A DNA stretch of 64,000 nucleotides, from positions 1,172,501 to 1,236,500 of the forward strand of contig JAKNDB010000068.1 in assembly GCA_024305405.1 (NCBI GenBank), written 5' to 3'. Numbering within the stretch: the first letter of the stretch is position 1; every line of letters starts with the position of its first letter. A program made the position numbers and the translations under genes. Positions 36,501-48,957 of the stretch are shown one piece after another. This stretch comes from Dirofilaria immitis (taxonomy: Eukaryota; Nematoda; Chromadorea; Rhabditida; Onchocercidae). The notes below the pieces were generated by a model. That model did no database searches. It was not told where the DNA came from and saw only the letters and a list, made by a program, of their open reading frames with translations.

Positions 36501-39500
36501 GTATATTCCATTATCAACCAATAAATCCCGCCCAATACGAGAACAGACTGCGGAGTAATCAATTACTTTTCGTTATTCCATCAGAATGTATTCATCGGTC
36601 ATTCCTGTCTCAGCCAAATGATGTTATTAATATCACTTGTCCAACATGTAGTTCATTGGTCAGTTTATTTATCTTTTGAATTTGTATGGATAAATCTTAT
36701 TATTTTTCTTTTTCTCTTAACTTTGATTAACCCGTTTTAGAAATTTAGTTCCAGAAATTTTGCAGATGAGTTTCTTGCGGCTCCAAGCAGAAAATCCGAA
36801 ATTCACTGGAAGCTTACCGGTTCGTTTTACAAAATGTTAATAGTCAATTAAATACTTTGAACTTTATGGAGTATTAAGTATTATTTGTTTCATTACTAAG
36901 TCTACAAGTTTTATAAACTCAAATACTCATACATAAAATTGATATCCTACGTATGTCATTCTTTTTATATGAGAAAAGTATAACGGTACTGCTAATAATA
37001 CAGAGACGTTTAGCGTACTTTGAATCACGCTGCCGATGACAATGATGCGATGATGTTGACAATGCTAAATATTTGGAGGATGGAAAATGTCGCCCAGCAG
37101 TCTAACACTTTGATTATTGGAGATCAACAGCCGTCCAATTTAATTGGTTTTTCTAATACCCCATGTACATTACCACAAGTTGCAATGCCTTCTGGTAACT
37201 CGGCACACATCATACGTAATGCTGTTCAATTGCCATCTTCTCTTTCTGGAATTTGCATTTCCCAAAATGTTAGTAATTTTATGTTGTTGATTAGTAAAAC
37301 ATTATTAATTATTTTGAAATTTTTGCTTCAAGCTTTGTGGGGACTATAAAATTATTTGCATTCTTCTATTATTTTTCTGGATTTGTTTTTCAACTTTTTT
37401 AGTTTCAAAGCTATTCCAGAATAACATTCTTTAGAAACAGTTTTAAAATCATAAAAAGCATGCTTTCTTCTTTGGAATAGCCGCAATTTTTCAGCAGTCA
37501 AGAGGAGCGGTCAATAATATTGGCGCTAGACAGCCATCGTCTCAAATTTCATGGATTCCGGCTCGACAAGCATTGTCGACAGCTTCTGTTTTGGCTATGC
37601 TCCCTTCGTCACCCATACAGACCATTGTGAGTGAAGTTCTTGAATTGTTTGTAATTTCGAAAAAGACACATAACAGTTTATCACTGGATGTTGATTAAAT
37701 ATGATCTCACTTATCAAGTGACTTCATCAGTATGTTCTTCCATGTTTTTGAAATTTCGTTTTTAGTGGGAAGGTTTTTTGTTTTTTTCTGAAATTAGTTT
37801 TAAACTAATCCGACATCAAGAGCAGTTAATGTTGCAACTATACTGTATTGTATATATTGGTTTCTAGCTATGGCGTGGTTAACATGAAATCGGTCATTTG
37901 TAAAAAATTTTTATATAGCGGTAGTTTGGGACGTTTTGACTTTTATTGTAGACGATACGTTTAATGCTTTAAGCTTCTATTCCAGGGTACAAATTCTCAT
38001 CCGGCTACCCCAACAGTAACTGCGTTCGCGCCACATCCATCTGCATCGTCTATTTCTGCCCAAACAAATGCCGACTCGTTATTATCATCTTCTGAAATAC
38101 CACCCTATTTACAGGTAATTGAATTTTTGCAATTTCATGTTTAGATCTGTATAATGAAAGCGTAAACTTATCTTTTAGCCGTATCGCGGTGCGCTCGAGG
38201 CAGTTGGTCTAACAGTTGGAACTCAAATGGTCACTCGGGATTACATCATAAAAAATGCTGAAGGTAAATACTTCTGTGCTCGATCGGAATGTGCTAATGT
38301 ACGAATCGAAAAAATTACCAGTGGACGTGTGCATAATTTGCGTCATAATCCGCAGAATCTTTTTTTGCTTGGAATGTGGCAGCGCATTTCCGTTCGAAAA
38401 TCTTATTGTAAAGCATATGGTTGAATTCCATCATCAAAAGCAAGGTTAGCATTTGTTTATTTTTATGATCACTTTCAATGTGTGAGTTGTGGAGTTGTAT
38501 CTATTTCTTTTCTTTTTTCTTGGTAAATAATTTTTAAGTGTGGTATGCAGAAATTATAGATTCTAGAAATGAATTTGTATTCGGACTATGAAATCCATAA
38601 TGATTATTTAATAATACTAAGCAACCGCTATGGTGTCAAGATTGGAGATAACTTTCTAGAGTGACAAAAATTCAACTAATTAATGAAGTGATTGTTTGAA
38701 ATCTTCTAGAAATGATTATTTCTCTGTTTTATTTTAGTACCATCGCTGAATTTACGTTGTCCGTTATGTCCGTTATGTCCTCCATTCACGCGGATAGAGC
38801 TTTTAAAAAGCATATGGCCGATTCGAGAAAACATTCAACCGCTACTCATTCTTTCATTTTTAAAAAAGGTTCTTATAGAGTTTTAGGAATTATGGAAAAG
38901 TTAGAAGGCGAAGGTACTATATTCCTCGATGTTTTGGCAAATATTCTGAATGTTATTAGAATAGAACAAAGCGGAAGTTTTTTCCTCTTGTATTATAGTT
39001 TTTCAATTCTTTACTAAATTCGTTTTTCTACTAAAAAATATGTTTCCTTTCTTTTTAGATGTAAACTACACTTTTATTCAATAGAAGCACGATTACGACA
39101 CGACCATGAGCACCGTGCGACAAAAAATGCGTAATTTTTAATCTTTTAACATATTTTTGCCTCTTATATTTAAAAAATAGTGGAATTTATTGGCTAACTT
39201 AATGGAGAAAGAAAAACAACCAGTAAGAGACTCTATTTTATTCATGCGTTGGCTCAAATTAAAAAACTTACACGGGTTGCAAAGATGCGAACAAATTTCA
39301 TAACTTGTCGTAGACTTCGGTTATATTGAACAGCGTTAATGGAGTATATAGCTAGAGGAATCAAATTATTCCAAATGCACGTTTCGAAACAATTTTTGTC
39401 AGCAGTAAGATAGATGGTCAATTCAAATCGATAAGGAATGAACAAATTACTAAGTTGAAGATTTAGGAATTTTAGAAAATTGTATAAATTAAGCGCCGAA

Positions 39501-40713
39501 TTATTTTGACAATGTTAGCTTTGATCCTATTTTTGCCTGAGTTTTTGATAATGAAAAGGTGGATTGAATAAAATTATTATAAATTATTTTTAAATTTAGG
39601 CCATGTTGCTTTGTGTGTGGCACGAGCCGAAACTGGTGGTTTAGCCCTGCGCGTGCTGATTTCCCTTATATTGATCATTCATATATTCATGCATTTTCTC
39701 TTTGGGGTATGTGTCGTGAATGCGGTTTATGTTACCCAAATGAATTAAAGGTTTTTTTGGTTGTTACCTTTTAAAATCTAAAATTTTCGAAAGCTTCCCA
39801 AGAAATATTACGTACACGAAAGAGGATGTAATAACTAAGTTTTTAAAAGATTTTCTGTTAAAAAATGGAGACCTTTATGTACTGAGTTTTTAAAGCCTCA
39901 TTTTTTTGTGCCCGGCGTGAAAAATTTAGCTGTCCAAATACAACATTATATATCGATTAAATGATGCCTTATAGAATCACTTGAATTTTAATCATGTGGA
40001 GGTCTGAGATGCACATTACAGTAAATAAGTATTTTTCAAAAGTTCTTGACATATTTTGCTCCTGACAGCTTACTGTAAAATGTTCACTTAATATATCTAT
40101 TTTCAAAGGATAAGAGACAAAACTGAAGGCAAGTAAGAATTGAATCAATTCTAAATTCGCATTATTATTTTTCAGGATTGTGAAATTTTATTACCTTCGC
40201 TTTCTTATTGTACATATAATACTGAATTAGTTTATATTAAATTTTACTTCTATTTTAGAATCAGCAGTATTTCAATCATTTCAAAGAACAGCATATGATC
40301 AAAGCATCGGATTCTTGGCAATGCAAAATATGCAACATAAAAATCCCTAATTTCAACGTTCATACACATGCTCTGCAACGGCATTTTGTGTGTTTTAATT
40401 TTTTTGATGTGTTTCTTTATCCATTCGATTAATGGCATTAAATTTTGAATTAAAAAATTTACAATTTTCCACGGATGATTATTTTAAAAATGAAATATTG
40501 TTCAGCTGTCGATTTCAAATCCTTATTTGCTCTCATTTTTGCTGAATTTGTAGGCATTAAAAATTTTTTCAAAATTAATGACGTTAGTTTAAAATCTTTG
40601 TTCAGGTTGTTGGCATTAAAACAGATCATCGAAAATCTTATGCTATCGAAACGAGTGATGCGATGATGCGTGCTTTTCTAGGATATCCAGTGCCGGATAA
40701 TGCGAGGATCTAA
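21535..40713 (+). CDS. lin-13: Very large multi-C2H2 zinc-finger protein, LIN-13-like
   Basis: About 45 exons, about 2,150 residues, roughly 30 C2H2-like fingers. C. elegans LIN-13 (about 2,248 residues, 24 fingers, LXCXE Rb-binding motif, partner of HPL-2/HP1 and LIN-61) is the best family fit by size, finger number and chromosomal company. The name is an inference; I could not align it. Finger examples: CPECEVTCCSIAGLRRHLAL, CNQCTEKFLTKASLLVH, CRLCCLAYELQAIYQMH. An LXCXE match, LFCLE, occurs near 38359-38372 after a one-base correction. Low-complexity Ser/Pro/Thr segments at 37014-38114 separate the last fingers. Start: ATG at 21535, 26 bases after a TTTTCAG acceptor ending at 21509, probably a trans-splice site. 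Around seven to nine one-base homopolymer corrections are needed. Nuclear repressor role is inferred; an unnamed nematode zinc-finger family is the alternative. Confidence 0.6.
22537..23863. other. Part of the large second intron of the zinc-finger gene
   Basis: The intron runs 21924-23863. Open frames inside it lack splice context or conserved-looking protein. It contains a 24-base direct repeat of TAGAAAT..ATCACGATATGTTGT type at 23354-23377 and 23383-23406. Nothing else is supported. Confidence 0.5.
24628..24847. mobile_element. Foldback (MITE-like) element in an intron
   Basis: About 45-base terminal inverted repeats: CAACATCCAATC..GCATAGTAGCC at 24628-24674 is matched in reverse complement by 24801-24847, with scattered mismatches and a one-base gap. 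Partial complementarity continues inward, so the 220 bases can fold into a long hairpin. There is no coding capacity. Target-site duplication is not evident. It sits in the intron between 24500 and 25465. Confidence 0.65.
25916..27657 (+). other. Zinc-finger gene: first finger cluster
   Basis: Exons 25916-25966, 26157-26318, 26591-26737, 26997-27115 and 27377-27657 (or 27407-27657). Fingers begin with CPFC (26157 exon), then CHCC, CAEC, CKSCSHKFISATDIEKH and CPVCPRFYVTDCFYR, the last continuing into the next exon. Three homopolymers appear wrong by one base: A6 at 25947-25952 (one too many), A4 at 26263-26266 and A5 at 27087-27091 (one too few each). With these, phases close from exon to exon. 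Without them, stops fall inside the exons. Confidence 0.6.
27363..27422. repeat. Exact 30-base tandem duplication spanning a splice acceptor
   Basis: Two identical 30-base copies, 27363-27392 and 27393-27422, each holding TTTCAG followed by the first 16 bases of the exon. Both acceptors leave the same frame because 30 is a multiple of three. The upstream one would add ten residues. Confidence 0.95.
27807..31442 (+). other. Zinc-finger gene: second finger cluster
   Basis: Exons 27807-27981, 28364-28494, 28663-28850, 28927-29062, 29216-29357, 29429-29593, 29826-29878, 30021-30125, 30669-30810, 30950-31077 and 31365-31442. Phases match at every junction. Fingers include CYFCRQAKQ, CVKCKGLHFGDENTLKHLR, CPECEVTCCSIAGLRRHLAL, CVVC..LANHFVHSH, CSECGTGFVEKHWLLFHL and CSICSLLLPTPDRYFYHLLH. 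A7 at 28411-28417 is one base short; as printed, a TAA interrupts the exon before CYFC. Confidence 0.65.
31526..34973 (+). other. Zinc-finger gene: third finger cluster and acidic segment
   Basis: Exons 31526-31624, 31816-32010, 32432-32647, 32974-33166, 33337-33492, 33942-34092, 34231-34410, 34599-34667 and 34756-34973. Fingers: CALCELDFSNQAECESHLQ, CPVC..LLEHLLSKH, CSLC..MIRHILYSC, CFLCNDGAVYSPEKLKKHR, CSECSRKFYTCSAFMKHFC and CLLCNKYLF.LLSHMISH. Then an acidic, Ser/Asn-rich region ends in NDILIIEESK, which fits a SUMO-interacting motif (hydrophobic core beside acidic residues). The junction 32010/32432 is one base out of phase; A4 at 32007-32010 is suspected. Confidence 0.62.
35191..38114 (+). 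other. Zinc-finger gene: fourth finger cluster and Ser/Pro-rich linker
   Basis: Exons 35191-35288, 35482-35623, 35722-35964, 36126-36260, 36452-36658, 36766-36819, 37014-37268, 37495-37626 and 37986-38114, all in phase. Five tightly spaced fingers: CNQCTEKFLTKASLLVHKE, CRLCCLAYELQAIYQMHMR, CERCSIVTFNEEQMRNHH, CSKC..RLYHHMFSSH and CKNCGLANTNGRVIYEH. A Ser/Thr/Pro/Ala-rich region without fingers follows (37014 onward), typical of a flexible linker in a chromatin protein. Confidence 0.68.
38179..40713 (+). other. Zinc-finger gene: C-terminal finger cluster and stop
   Basis: Exons 38179-38444, 38738-38878, 39059-39130, 39600-39750, 40259-40387 and 40606-40713 (TAA 40711-40713). Fingers: CLECGSAFPFENLIVKH, CPLC..LLKKHMADSRKH, CFVC, CRECGLCYPNELK..HFKEQH and CKICNIKIPNF..ALQRH. 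The corrections needed are T7 at 38360-38366 (one too many), A5 at 38805-38809 and A6 at 38872-38877 (one too few each). The first of these creates the LFCLE sequence. The protein ends PDNARI. Confidence 0.62.
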
Positions 40714-43469
40714 ATATAGGTCAGTGTAGTTTAAGTTTTACTATTACCTAAATTATTAAAAGTTTTGTTAATGTAGGTCATATTGATGGTGTAACATTTG
40801 GTTACTTTCATTATCTACTTTAATCTCGTTTGCGTCAATAGCCACGTATAGTATCATGTAGGATTAGATTAATATGGAAAGTTAGTCCCTTAAATTTAGT
40901 TAAAATTTATGTTCGAATAGGTTTAACTGGAAAATTTCTTGAGGGTTCGCTATCTTTTATTGTTCCTTAATAATTGATTTTCTACTTGCTATTGAATAGG
41001 ATATCTAAGGTACAGAAGTTAACTAGATTTTGTATTTATTATACTATCGTTATTCTGGACGATGAACCGATTTGATTTAGTACTTGATATAGTTGCTGAT
41101 TAATTAATGAAGTGCGCTTTTAGAATAAGCTCCGAATTTTCTTTATTGGTAAAGTGAACTCAGACACAGATAGATCAATCGATTTGTGAAAAAATGATTG
41201 ATTTGAATGCTTTATAAATAGTCCCGAATCGCGCTACAATGCCACGAATCATTTCTAAATTTTGCCATTTACGAGATGTAATTTATAAAATGTTTCTGTT
41301 TTATTACTGATCTCAAAGTCTGTTACGATAGTGCTTTTCCATTCATTGTTTGCTCATATATTTTCTTGAATTTCGCTTCTAGTAATTTGAAACAAGCATG
41401 ACGAAACTGTATTTTTCAATGTTGATAATGCTCATTTGGTGCCAAAATTAGACAAACTTTTGGAAATCTGTAAAATATTTTTCAGGATTTTTTTATTTCT
41501 CTGAATTCTCACAACCGAGTGAGCGTGTTATTCTACTATCTTATATTTCACATATCTTTTTTCCTTTGACATAGCTTTATTGTAAAATCAAGAAACGTGT
41601 TATAATTTTGACAATCACCAAAGCGATCGATTATTGAAAATCTAGTGTTTTACCTATGTTTACTGCACTGCCGCAAAACAGGGTTTCCCTAGTAAAAATA
41701 GAGCTTTTGGAATTTCATAGACGGGAAATATTCCTCCGAATTTTATACAAATTTGGAAATTCTGTCAGTTTTAAATGCTATATGATCCGAAAAAAATGTA
41801 TCGAAAAGAAATAAATTAAATGATCAAAATAAAATTTGTTGTTGTGGCATATTAGAATCAAAAATTATTTCGACATATTTCCTGTTTTCCCTTCTTCAGA
41901 ATTCATTCTCGATACTACAATGCAAGAAGGACGTCGAATTTGCATGAATGTTCATAATAAAAATCCGCTAATATGTCGTTACTTGAGTTAATTTATAATT
42001 GCCAAGGAGTGTACTTTTTGAGATATATCACTCATTCTTCTACTATGAAACCTATGAATAATAATTTTTCTTTTTTTTTTTAATGGAACAAAATATGTCA
42101 TCCAGATCGTTTGCTCATAATTTATGGATTGGATAGAATTTGTTGATTATTTTCTCCATTCGATGGAAAAAATTTTTCCAGTAACTAATTTTTATCATAA
42201 GAGATATTACATATTTATTTATACGATTGATTTCGTACTATACTACATGTTTCATGGATTTTTCCACAAATAGTGCATTATTCAACTTCAAATGTCTTCT
42301 ATGCTAAATAAAAATTACATGAGAAATATAGGATTGATAATGATTGATATGATGATTAAAATTAATCTGATTAAAATTAAATTAATAATTCTTAAAATTC
42401 AGTCTTAAGGCGAGTGATATTTTCACATTTTTTTAGGATTAACTTTTATGGCATAATTAAAATATGTTTTCATAATTTTAAACTTCAGTAAGGAAATTTG
42501 AGAAATTTAGAATAGCTTGAGAAGATTTTTTTAAAGATTTTGTCCATTTCATACGATGAATCAACGAATAAATTTTAGATGGAATAATTACGAAACAAGA
42601 ATGATTAGCAATCATTCCTAATGATTAATTTTAAAACTCTTCGATCTCTAAAAAATTTAAAGATTTCGTAAATTATCAATTATGAAAATGAAATACCCTA
42701 TATATATTGTCCATAAGTGATTTATCATGTGAAAATAGCGATTCAGCTCGAAACATTGTTGCTATCAATGCTATCATCCACATTAGAGCAATAATGGAAG
42801 CTAGCGAAAGATGAGCATTTCTAAATAATTAAATTTTTCTAAATTATAAAAAAGAAAACCGATGTCGAAAGACAAATTATTAGATTTAATATTATTCTTA
42901 ATTTGATTGATACTACTATTCTTCATAGAAGAATTTCAACTAAGATATAGTCCGTAAATTATCGTCCAAATTTTATAATATTGTTAAAGTTAATTTGCGA
43001 AAAAAGAGTTCCTTCATTTGGCTTTTTTTTCCTCGAAAAATACATTTAAGATCCAAAAGACCTTGTTGCTGTCCAAAAACAATTTAAATCAACTCCTGGT
43101 TGCATAACAATCAACCAATCGCTATTATTGCATTCATTAACAGTAACGAAAAATTTTGCAATATCATCAAATTAAATCAGGACTTTTTTTGTACCTAAAA
43201 TTAAAGAGATTAAAAAGAAAAACCCGCAAAGCTAAAACTTCCTCAATTGATCCGATAACATATCAGAAGCTTAGAATTAAAATTTCTTACTACCTTGAGA
43301 CGAGAATTTTCATTTCGAGTGAAAATTAATTTGCATTATCGTCGTAATTATAAAATGAGGCATAGGTTGATGAAACGGTGAAGTATGGCTATTTGTTTAT
43401 TTACACTTGTTTTGTTTATTGATGTTTCATTGTTCGTTATGTTTGTGAGTATGCCGCAAGCGTATTTAT

Positions 43470-43895
43470 AAGAGTGTAATAGTGATGAATGTAAATATAC
43501 GCTGAATTTTACGTATTACGTGCAAATGTATTTTATTTTAAACTAACAACAATTTGACTTCTTAATTTTTTTTTTTCCGTTAATTTCATCAATGCTCTAC
43601 CTCATTTACTACGAAAAGTAAAATTGTTTTTTTTGAAAAAAAAGCTACATTAAATATAAACTTTGAAATATTACATGTAACAGAGATGGAATGAATGTAA
43701 GTACATGTTGAATTTCACGTGTTACGTGCAAACATATTTTAAGCTAATAACAAAACTACTTCTCTGAATCTTTTCAATTAATTTCATCATTATTTTGCTT
43801 CCGTTTTTCTTCCTCATCTCTTTGTAGTATTATGAGAAATTGTAAAATGTATTGTTTTTTTTTTAAAATGCTACTTCTTTTTTTTCCGCCAGTAA
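43470..43895. repeat. Two diverged direct copies of a roughly 206-base unit
   Basis: Copy one is about 43470-43675 and copy two about 43676-43895. The shared path is GAATGTAA..TGAATTT.ACGT.TTACGTGCAAA..ATTTTAA, then TTAATTTCATCA, a CCTCAT segment, TAAAATTG/TAAAATGT and a T-run followed by GCTAC. Anchors at 43516 and 43722 give the period. Confidence 0.7.
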
Positions 43896-44757
43896 TATAT
43901 GAAATTGGTAAAATTATCAAACTCTAGTTAGAAGATTGATATCTTCTAGTTAAAAAAAAAAAAAAAAAACGATACATTAAAATATCATTACTATTTATTA
44001 ACAATTTATTAAATTTAATAAATAAATGTTAAATATATAAATTTTTAGATTAAATGTATATAAACTTTAGATGTAATTTTATACGTGAAAAATCATCCTG
44101 AATCAATCTGAACAAGTCAAATTCTCAAATTTGAAATATTTGATTTACCATGATTTTCGATAATTTTGTTGTTAACAAATAAATTTTTGTTGATGAATAA
44201 TAATCCCATCCCACATTCGATTAGTTTCGTTGTACGTTTGAAAAGGAAAAGAATTAGATAGATTATAATGATGAATTCTGCTGTTTAGTTGCATTGAAAT
44301 TATAGAAATTAGTCATGAATTTTATTGCATAAATTTACATAAAACCTATATGACTTTTAATGATGACATGAAAAAGTTTTCATCATTTTACAAAAATATT
44401 TACAATATTCGAGATTATAAACAATTATTGCTTTTTGTAACATTTTAACTTTTGTTTTTGTTTTTACGTGCAAATTTAACTAAACTTCTGAATTGATAAT
44501 TATTTATTTTATTACATTAGAAACAATTGTAATTTTACAAAATTATCTTAAACATTTATTTATAATAATGAAAAAAAAACGAACTATGATATTTTCCCTT
44601 CTAATATATTTGTAATTTTCTTTTAAAAAAAATGTCTTCATTTGATAGCTAATTTTATTTCATCTTCAACGCTTAAGTTTACTCAATTCAAAATCGTTGA
44701 CATTCTAAACTTATTTGAAAGTTTTATTTTCAATGAATTGCTTCTTTTTTGCCTTTC

Positions 44758-44759
44758 TT

Positions 44760-44794
<35 letters not shown>

Positions 44795-44806
44795 TTCTCT
44801 TTTCTT
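44758..44806. repeat. CT/CTTT microsatellite
   Basis: Nearly pure CT repeat with occasional CTTT units. It generates spurious Ser/Leu-rich open frames in two frames. Confidence 0.9.
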
Positions 44807-47800
44807 AATTTTATTTTATTTTACATGGAACATTCATTTTTCCATTTACGTACATTCTTTTTATATTATATTATTAAGCCTTACTGTAGTGTTGATGTTA
44901 AATTTGATAAAGCGATATGTTTTTTTATAAAATAATATTTTTCTATATTTACAGTATACATCTTATAATTAATATACTGTAATATAAAAACGTAGTAATA
45001 TATTGCCGGTAACAATTGTATAAGGTATTTATTAGAATGGAAATTTTTTTTTATAAAATTATCAAATTTAAACAAAACTAATAGTTAGACTATATTTATT
45101 TGCTAATATATTTGCCAAAAAAATTTTTTTTTTTGAAATATCTCTAAAATTTGAGCAAAACTGAAATCAAAAATGATTTGAAATCAAAAAAAAAAGAATA
45201 TGTTTGGAATATTTCTTAATTCTATTTCATTTTGAAAAATTCTTTTTTTCTGAATAAAATAGTTAAAATATATTTGCTTAATTATTCCATTTTTCGTTTT
45301 TTTTAATTAATTAATTATGAAATAGTAGTATTATTTTTTTTCCTCCTTTTATGAAATAATAAAATAAATTATTTCACTTTTTTTCATGTTTTTGAAAATT
45401 ATATTCGAATAAGGATTTAGTATTGAAGCATCATTTATCGTACATATTCTCGAATATAAATTTTCGCTATAGGATAAATTTTATCTATTTAAAATAATTT
45501 GAAAAATAGCATTTTATATAGCTGAAATTGAATGTTATACAATTTATTTAAAAGAACGAATCAAACGAATGTCTAAGTTTTTTCTTTTCTTTTTTTTTGG
45601 AACGTTACACTTTAGAGAGAGAGAGAGAAAAAGGCAAAATTAAAGTTTAGTTTTCAAATAAATTTGAAAACAAAAAATGAAAAACAACAATATGACATGA
45701 TTTCCTTTTCTTTTTTTTTAATTTATATTTTAAATGGAAAAAAATTGTATAAACAATTATTCAAATGCAAAAATATTTTTTTTTATCATTCTGCAAAGGA
45801 CATATTTCACAAAAAAAAAATAAATTTTCAGGCAAAAAAAGTGAAGAAAAATTTTGCACCTATAAATATCCTCCTTTCTAAATAATTCATACCTTTTAGG
45901 TATCAAAAAAAAAAACTTTTCAATTATTAAAATATCAACCAAAATTCCTCCTTCTACTCCTCTCTAAATGCTCTCTTAATTTTCATCTTTTCATTCCTCA
46001 CTTATCATAAATGAATATATAGGTAACTTGGAAGCAACTTAAAATTAATAATCTTTTTATATGAAATTCTAAGATTGATATTGATATAGATCAGTTATCA
46101 TTGAGATCGATAATGAATTTGAGAGAATTTTTGCTATTACTAATTGAATATATATGAAGATATATGCATTTAGGCTTCGTTTAGAGCGATTAAAATTAAA
46201 TTTAATGATTGATAGATTTATTTAAAATTTTAATCTGATATATATTTACAATGAAAAGATTAGTTCAGATTCTTTACTATTATTATTATTTTTTATTGTT
46301 TATTTTTTCTACTAGTTAATTATATATATGATAGCATATTCTTTGTTCTCGATGAAATGCATATTGTAAAAAATTAAAAAATTGAAAATGCTATTTTTAT
46401 TCAGAAAACGATTGATAAATTTTATCTTCATGAATAATTAATACATTTTATCATTTTTTTTTCTTTCCGCATAAGCAATAATTTTAATCATTCAGGAAGT
46501 AATATGTCACAAATTTTTAGATGATTAAAATTTTTAAAATATTCGATTTATTCGCAAAAAGCATATATCCATTACTTTCATTCTTCATTATTCGAAAGCA
46601 TTAATTAATTTAAAAAAATAAAAAGCCTATTTGCAAACGAAACATTCGAAAAATCCAATTATAGATGAGAAATTTGTATTTGATGAAATATTAAAACCAA
46701 TTTTTTTTTTATTTATACTTTTTCTTTCAATTTTTCATTCAATAATCATTGATTAGTTCTACTTTTCCTCCTTTTTTTATCACTTTTTTTTTCATTGAAA
46801 ATTTTTATTTAAGATTATTATTGGCATTCAAATTTTTGCTTACTTTACTTGGACCAAATGAAATGATTAAAAAGGTTTTTTTTCCAATTGTATAGATGAA
46901 ATGGAAATATGAAAGGATATGATAGATTATATATATCTATATATACTGGATAGTATTATTTCTCACAATTTATTTATTTCTGCATCCGAGAAATTATCCA
47001 ATTTCATGCATTTTTTATTGAAATATTATTTTTTTTGACTCGATTAGTTCGTTCCTAAAATTATTATTTGATGATTAAAGCAAAATTATTCGTATAGAAT
47101 TTGAATTATAATTTTTCAATATTCAAAATGAAAAAATTGTTTTTATTTTTATCAAATTGATCTCTATTATCCGATTAAATATATATATATATATAGTGTG
47201 TGTATCATGAAATTTTAATTCCTATATATATATATATATATCTTTTTTAAAAGGACATATAAGTTTATCTAATTTTTATGCTATTATTTTATTACGTAAT
47301 ATTTTCAAGTAGTTTTTTTTGATGAAATTTATTTATAAATCATTTTATTGTTGATGGTTTTTTTTAATTTTTTTATCAAAGTCTATTTTATAACTTTTAT
47401 TGATCATTGCTTTATCGGCAAAATTATTTTTGATAGTAATTAATTTTTCAACATTTACTTCTATCATCATGTTTTAATTTTTCAGCCTCTTGATATTATG
47501 CAGTTTTTAAAATATTTTTTCTGTAAAATATTATTTACTGATTCATTCTTTTCCATTTTATCATTTCAATTTTTCATCGAAAATAACTTACTACTTTTGA
47601 AGTATTTATGATGATTGCATGATAATGTTATCATTTGAATAAAAAAAATGTTAAATAAAAGGAAACGCTTTTTTTTCTTTAACTTCATTACTTGAAATAA
47701 AACCCATTTTTCTTATTCAACGTAGAAATCGTTTTTTTTCTCTCCCTTTTTATTATTTAAAATTTTTGTTTTTTTTATCAAACTTCCTTTCAATATATTT

Positions 47801-48743
47801 ATTTTATCATATTATGATATTAAATATTTTATGATATGAAGAAATGAAAATTAAAATTTATGTCATAAATTTTATTTAAATTAACTTACAAATTATTATT
47901 ATTATTGTTAATAAAAATTTTTTTTTGAAAAATGATTATTGATGTTGATTTAATTTAAAATGATAGATATAGTAACTGATTATTACACTTTGCTCTATTA
48001 ATACTATCTAATTCTTATTATATTTCATTACAATGATTCTATATTATTTATTGATCTAATCTTTTTCAAAGTATTCCTTATTTTTTAGCTGAATTCGAAA
48101 GATCTGGAAGGAAAAGAAAAGAAATATGGAAAAACATAACAAATTGGATAATAATTGAGCAATCTCTACCATTCGTAATTCATATGTATATATATATATA
48201 TATATAATAATTATAGCAAAAAAAGAATGTCTATTTCAATTATTTATAAGAAGAAATAAATGATTTTATAGATATCAAATTTAAATTTAAATTATACCAG
48301 TAGATTTATTAGATAATAATCAAGCAACATATTTTGTTTCATTTCACACTTATTAATTATTTCTAAATTTTTATATGACAATCATAAAGCTATTTTTTGT
48401 TATATCACTTTTTCTTGCAGTTGAAATTTTTAACTAAATTTAGTAAAATGCAAAATTTTGATTAAAAAAAACAAACAAAGCAAAATAAATAAAAAGTCTA
48501 TTACAAATTATTGGTATGTTTTGTTATTATTATGTCAAAAAAAAATGCAATTCTAAACTAAAAACAAAACAACATCCCATTTCTTGCAATCTATTTTTCT
48601 TTCTTCCTACTCCTTTTCCTATAATTCCCAAAAATTAGCTAACCATTCTATTCTGTTATTTTTCATTTTTTTTTAAACTATGTTTTTCTATCTGTTTTCT
48701 TGTCTTGTTTTTTTTTTTTTATTTTACTACCAAATTGAAGTTT

Positions 48744-48957
48744 TACATTAACAAAAAAATCATGATTTTCTCGAATTTATGAAAATTTTTGCATTCAGAG
48801 AAATCCTGATTTTTTGAACTTGAAAAAATTTTCGTATTAACAAAAATCATGATTTTTCGGATTTGAAAACATTTGTAGAAATCTTGATTTCTTGAATTTA
48901 TGAAAATTTTTGTATTAGTCGAAATCTTGATTTCTTGAACTTGAAAAATTTTTACGT
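48744..48957. repeat. Minisatellite, about five copies of a 37-48 base unit
   Basis: Degenerate head-to-tail units with the shared order AAATC.TGATTT, GAATTT or GAACTTG, then GAAAATTTTTG/CGTATTA. Unit starts near 48744, 48792, 48835, 48877 and 48914. Confidence 0.8.

Noticed and set aside
44642..44935. Two overlapping Ser/Leu/Phe-rich open frames
   Set aside because: CT microsatellite translated in two frames; no gene evidence.
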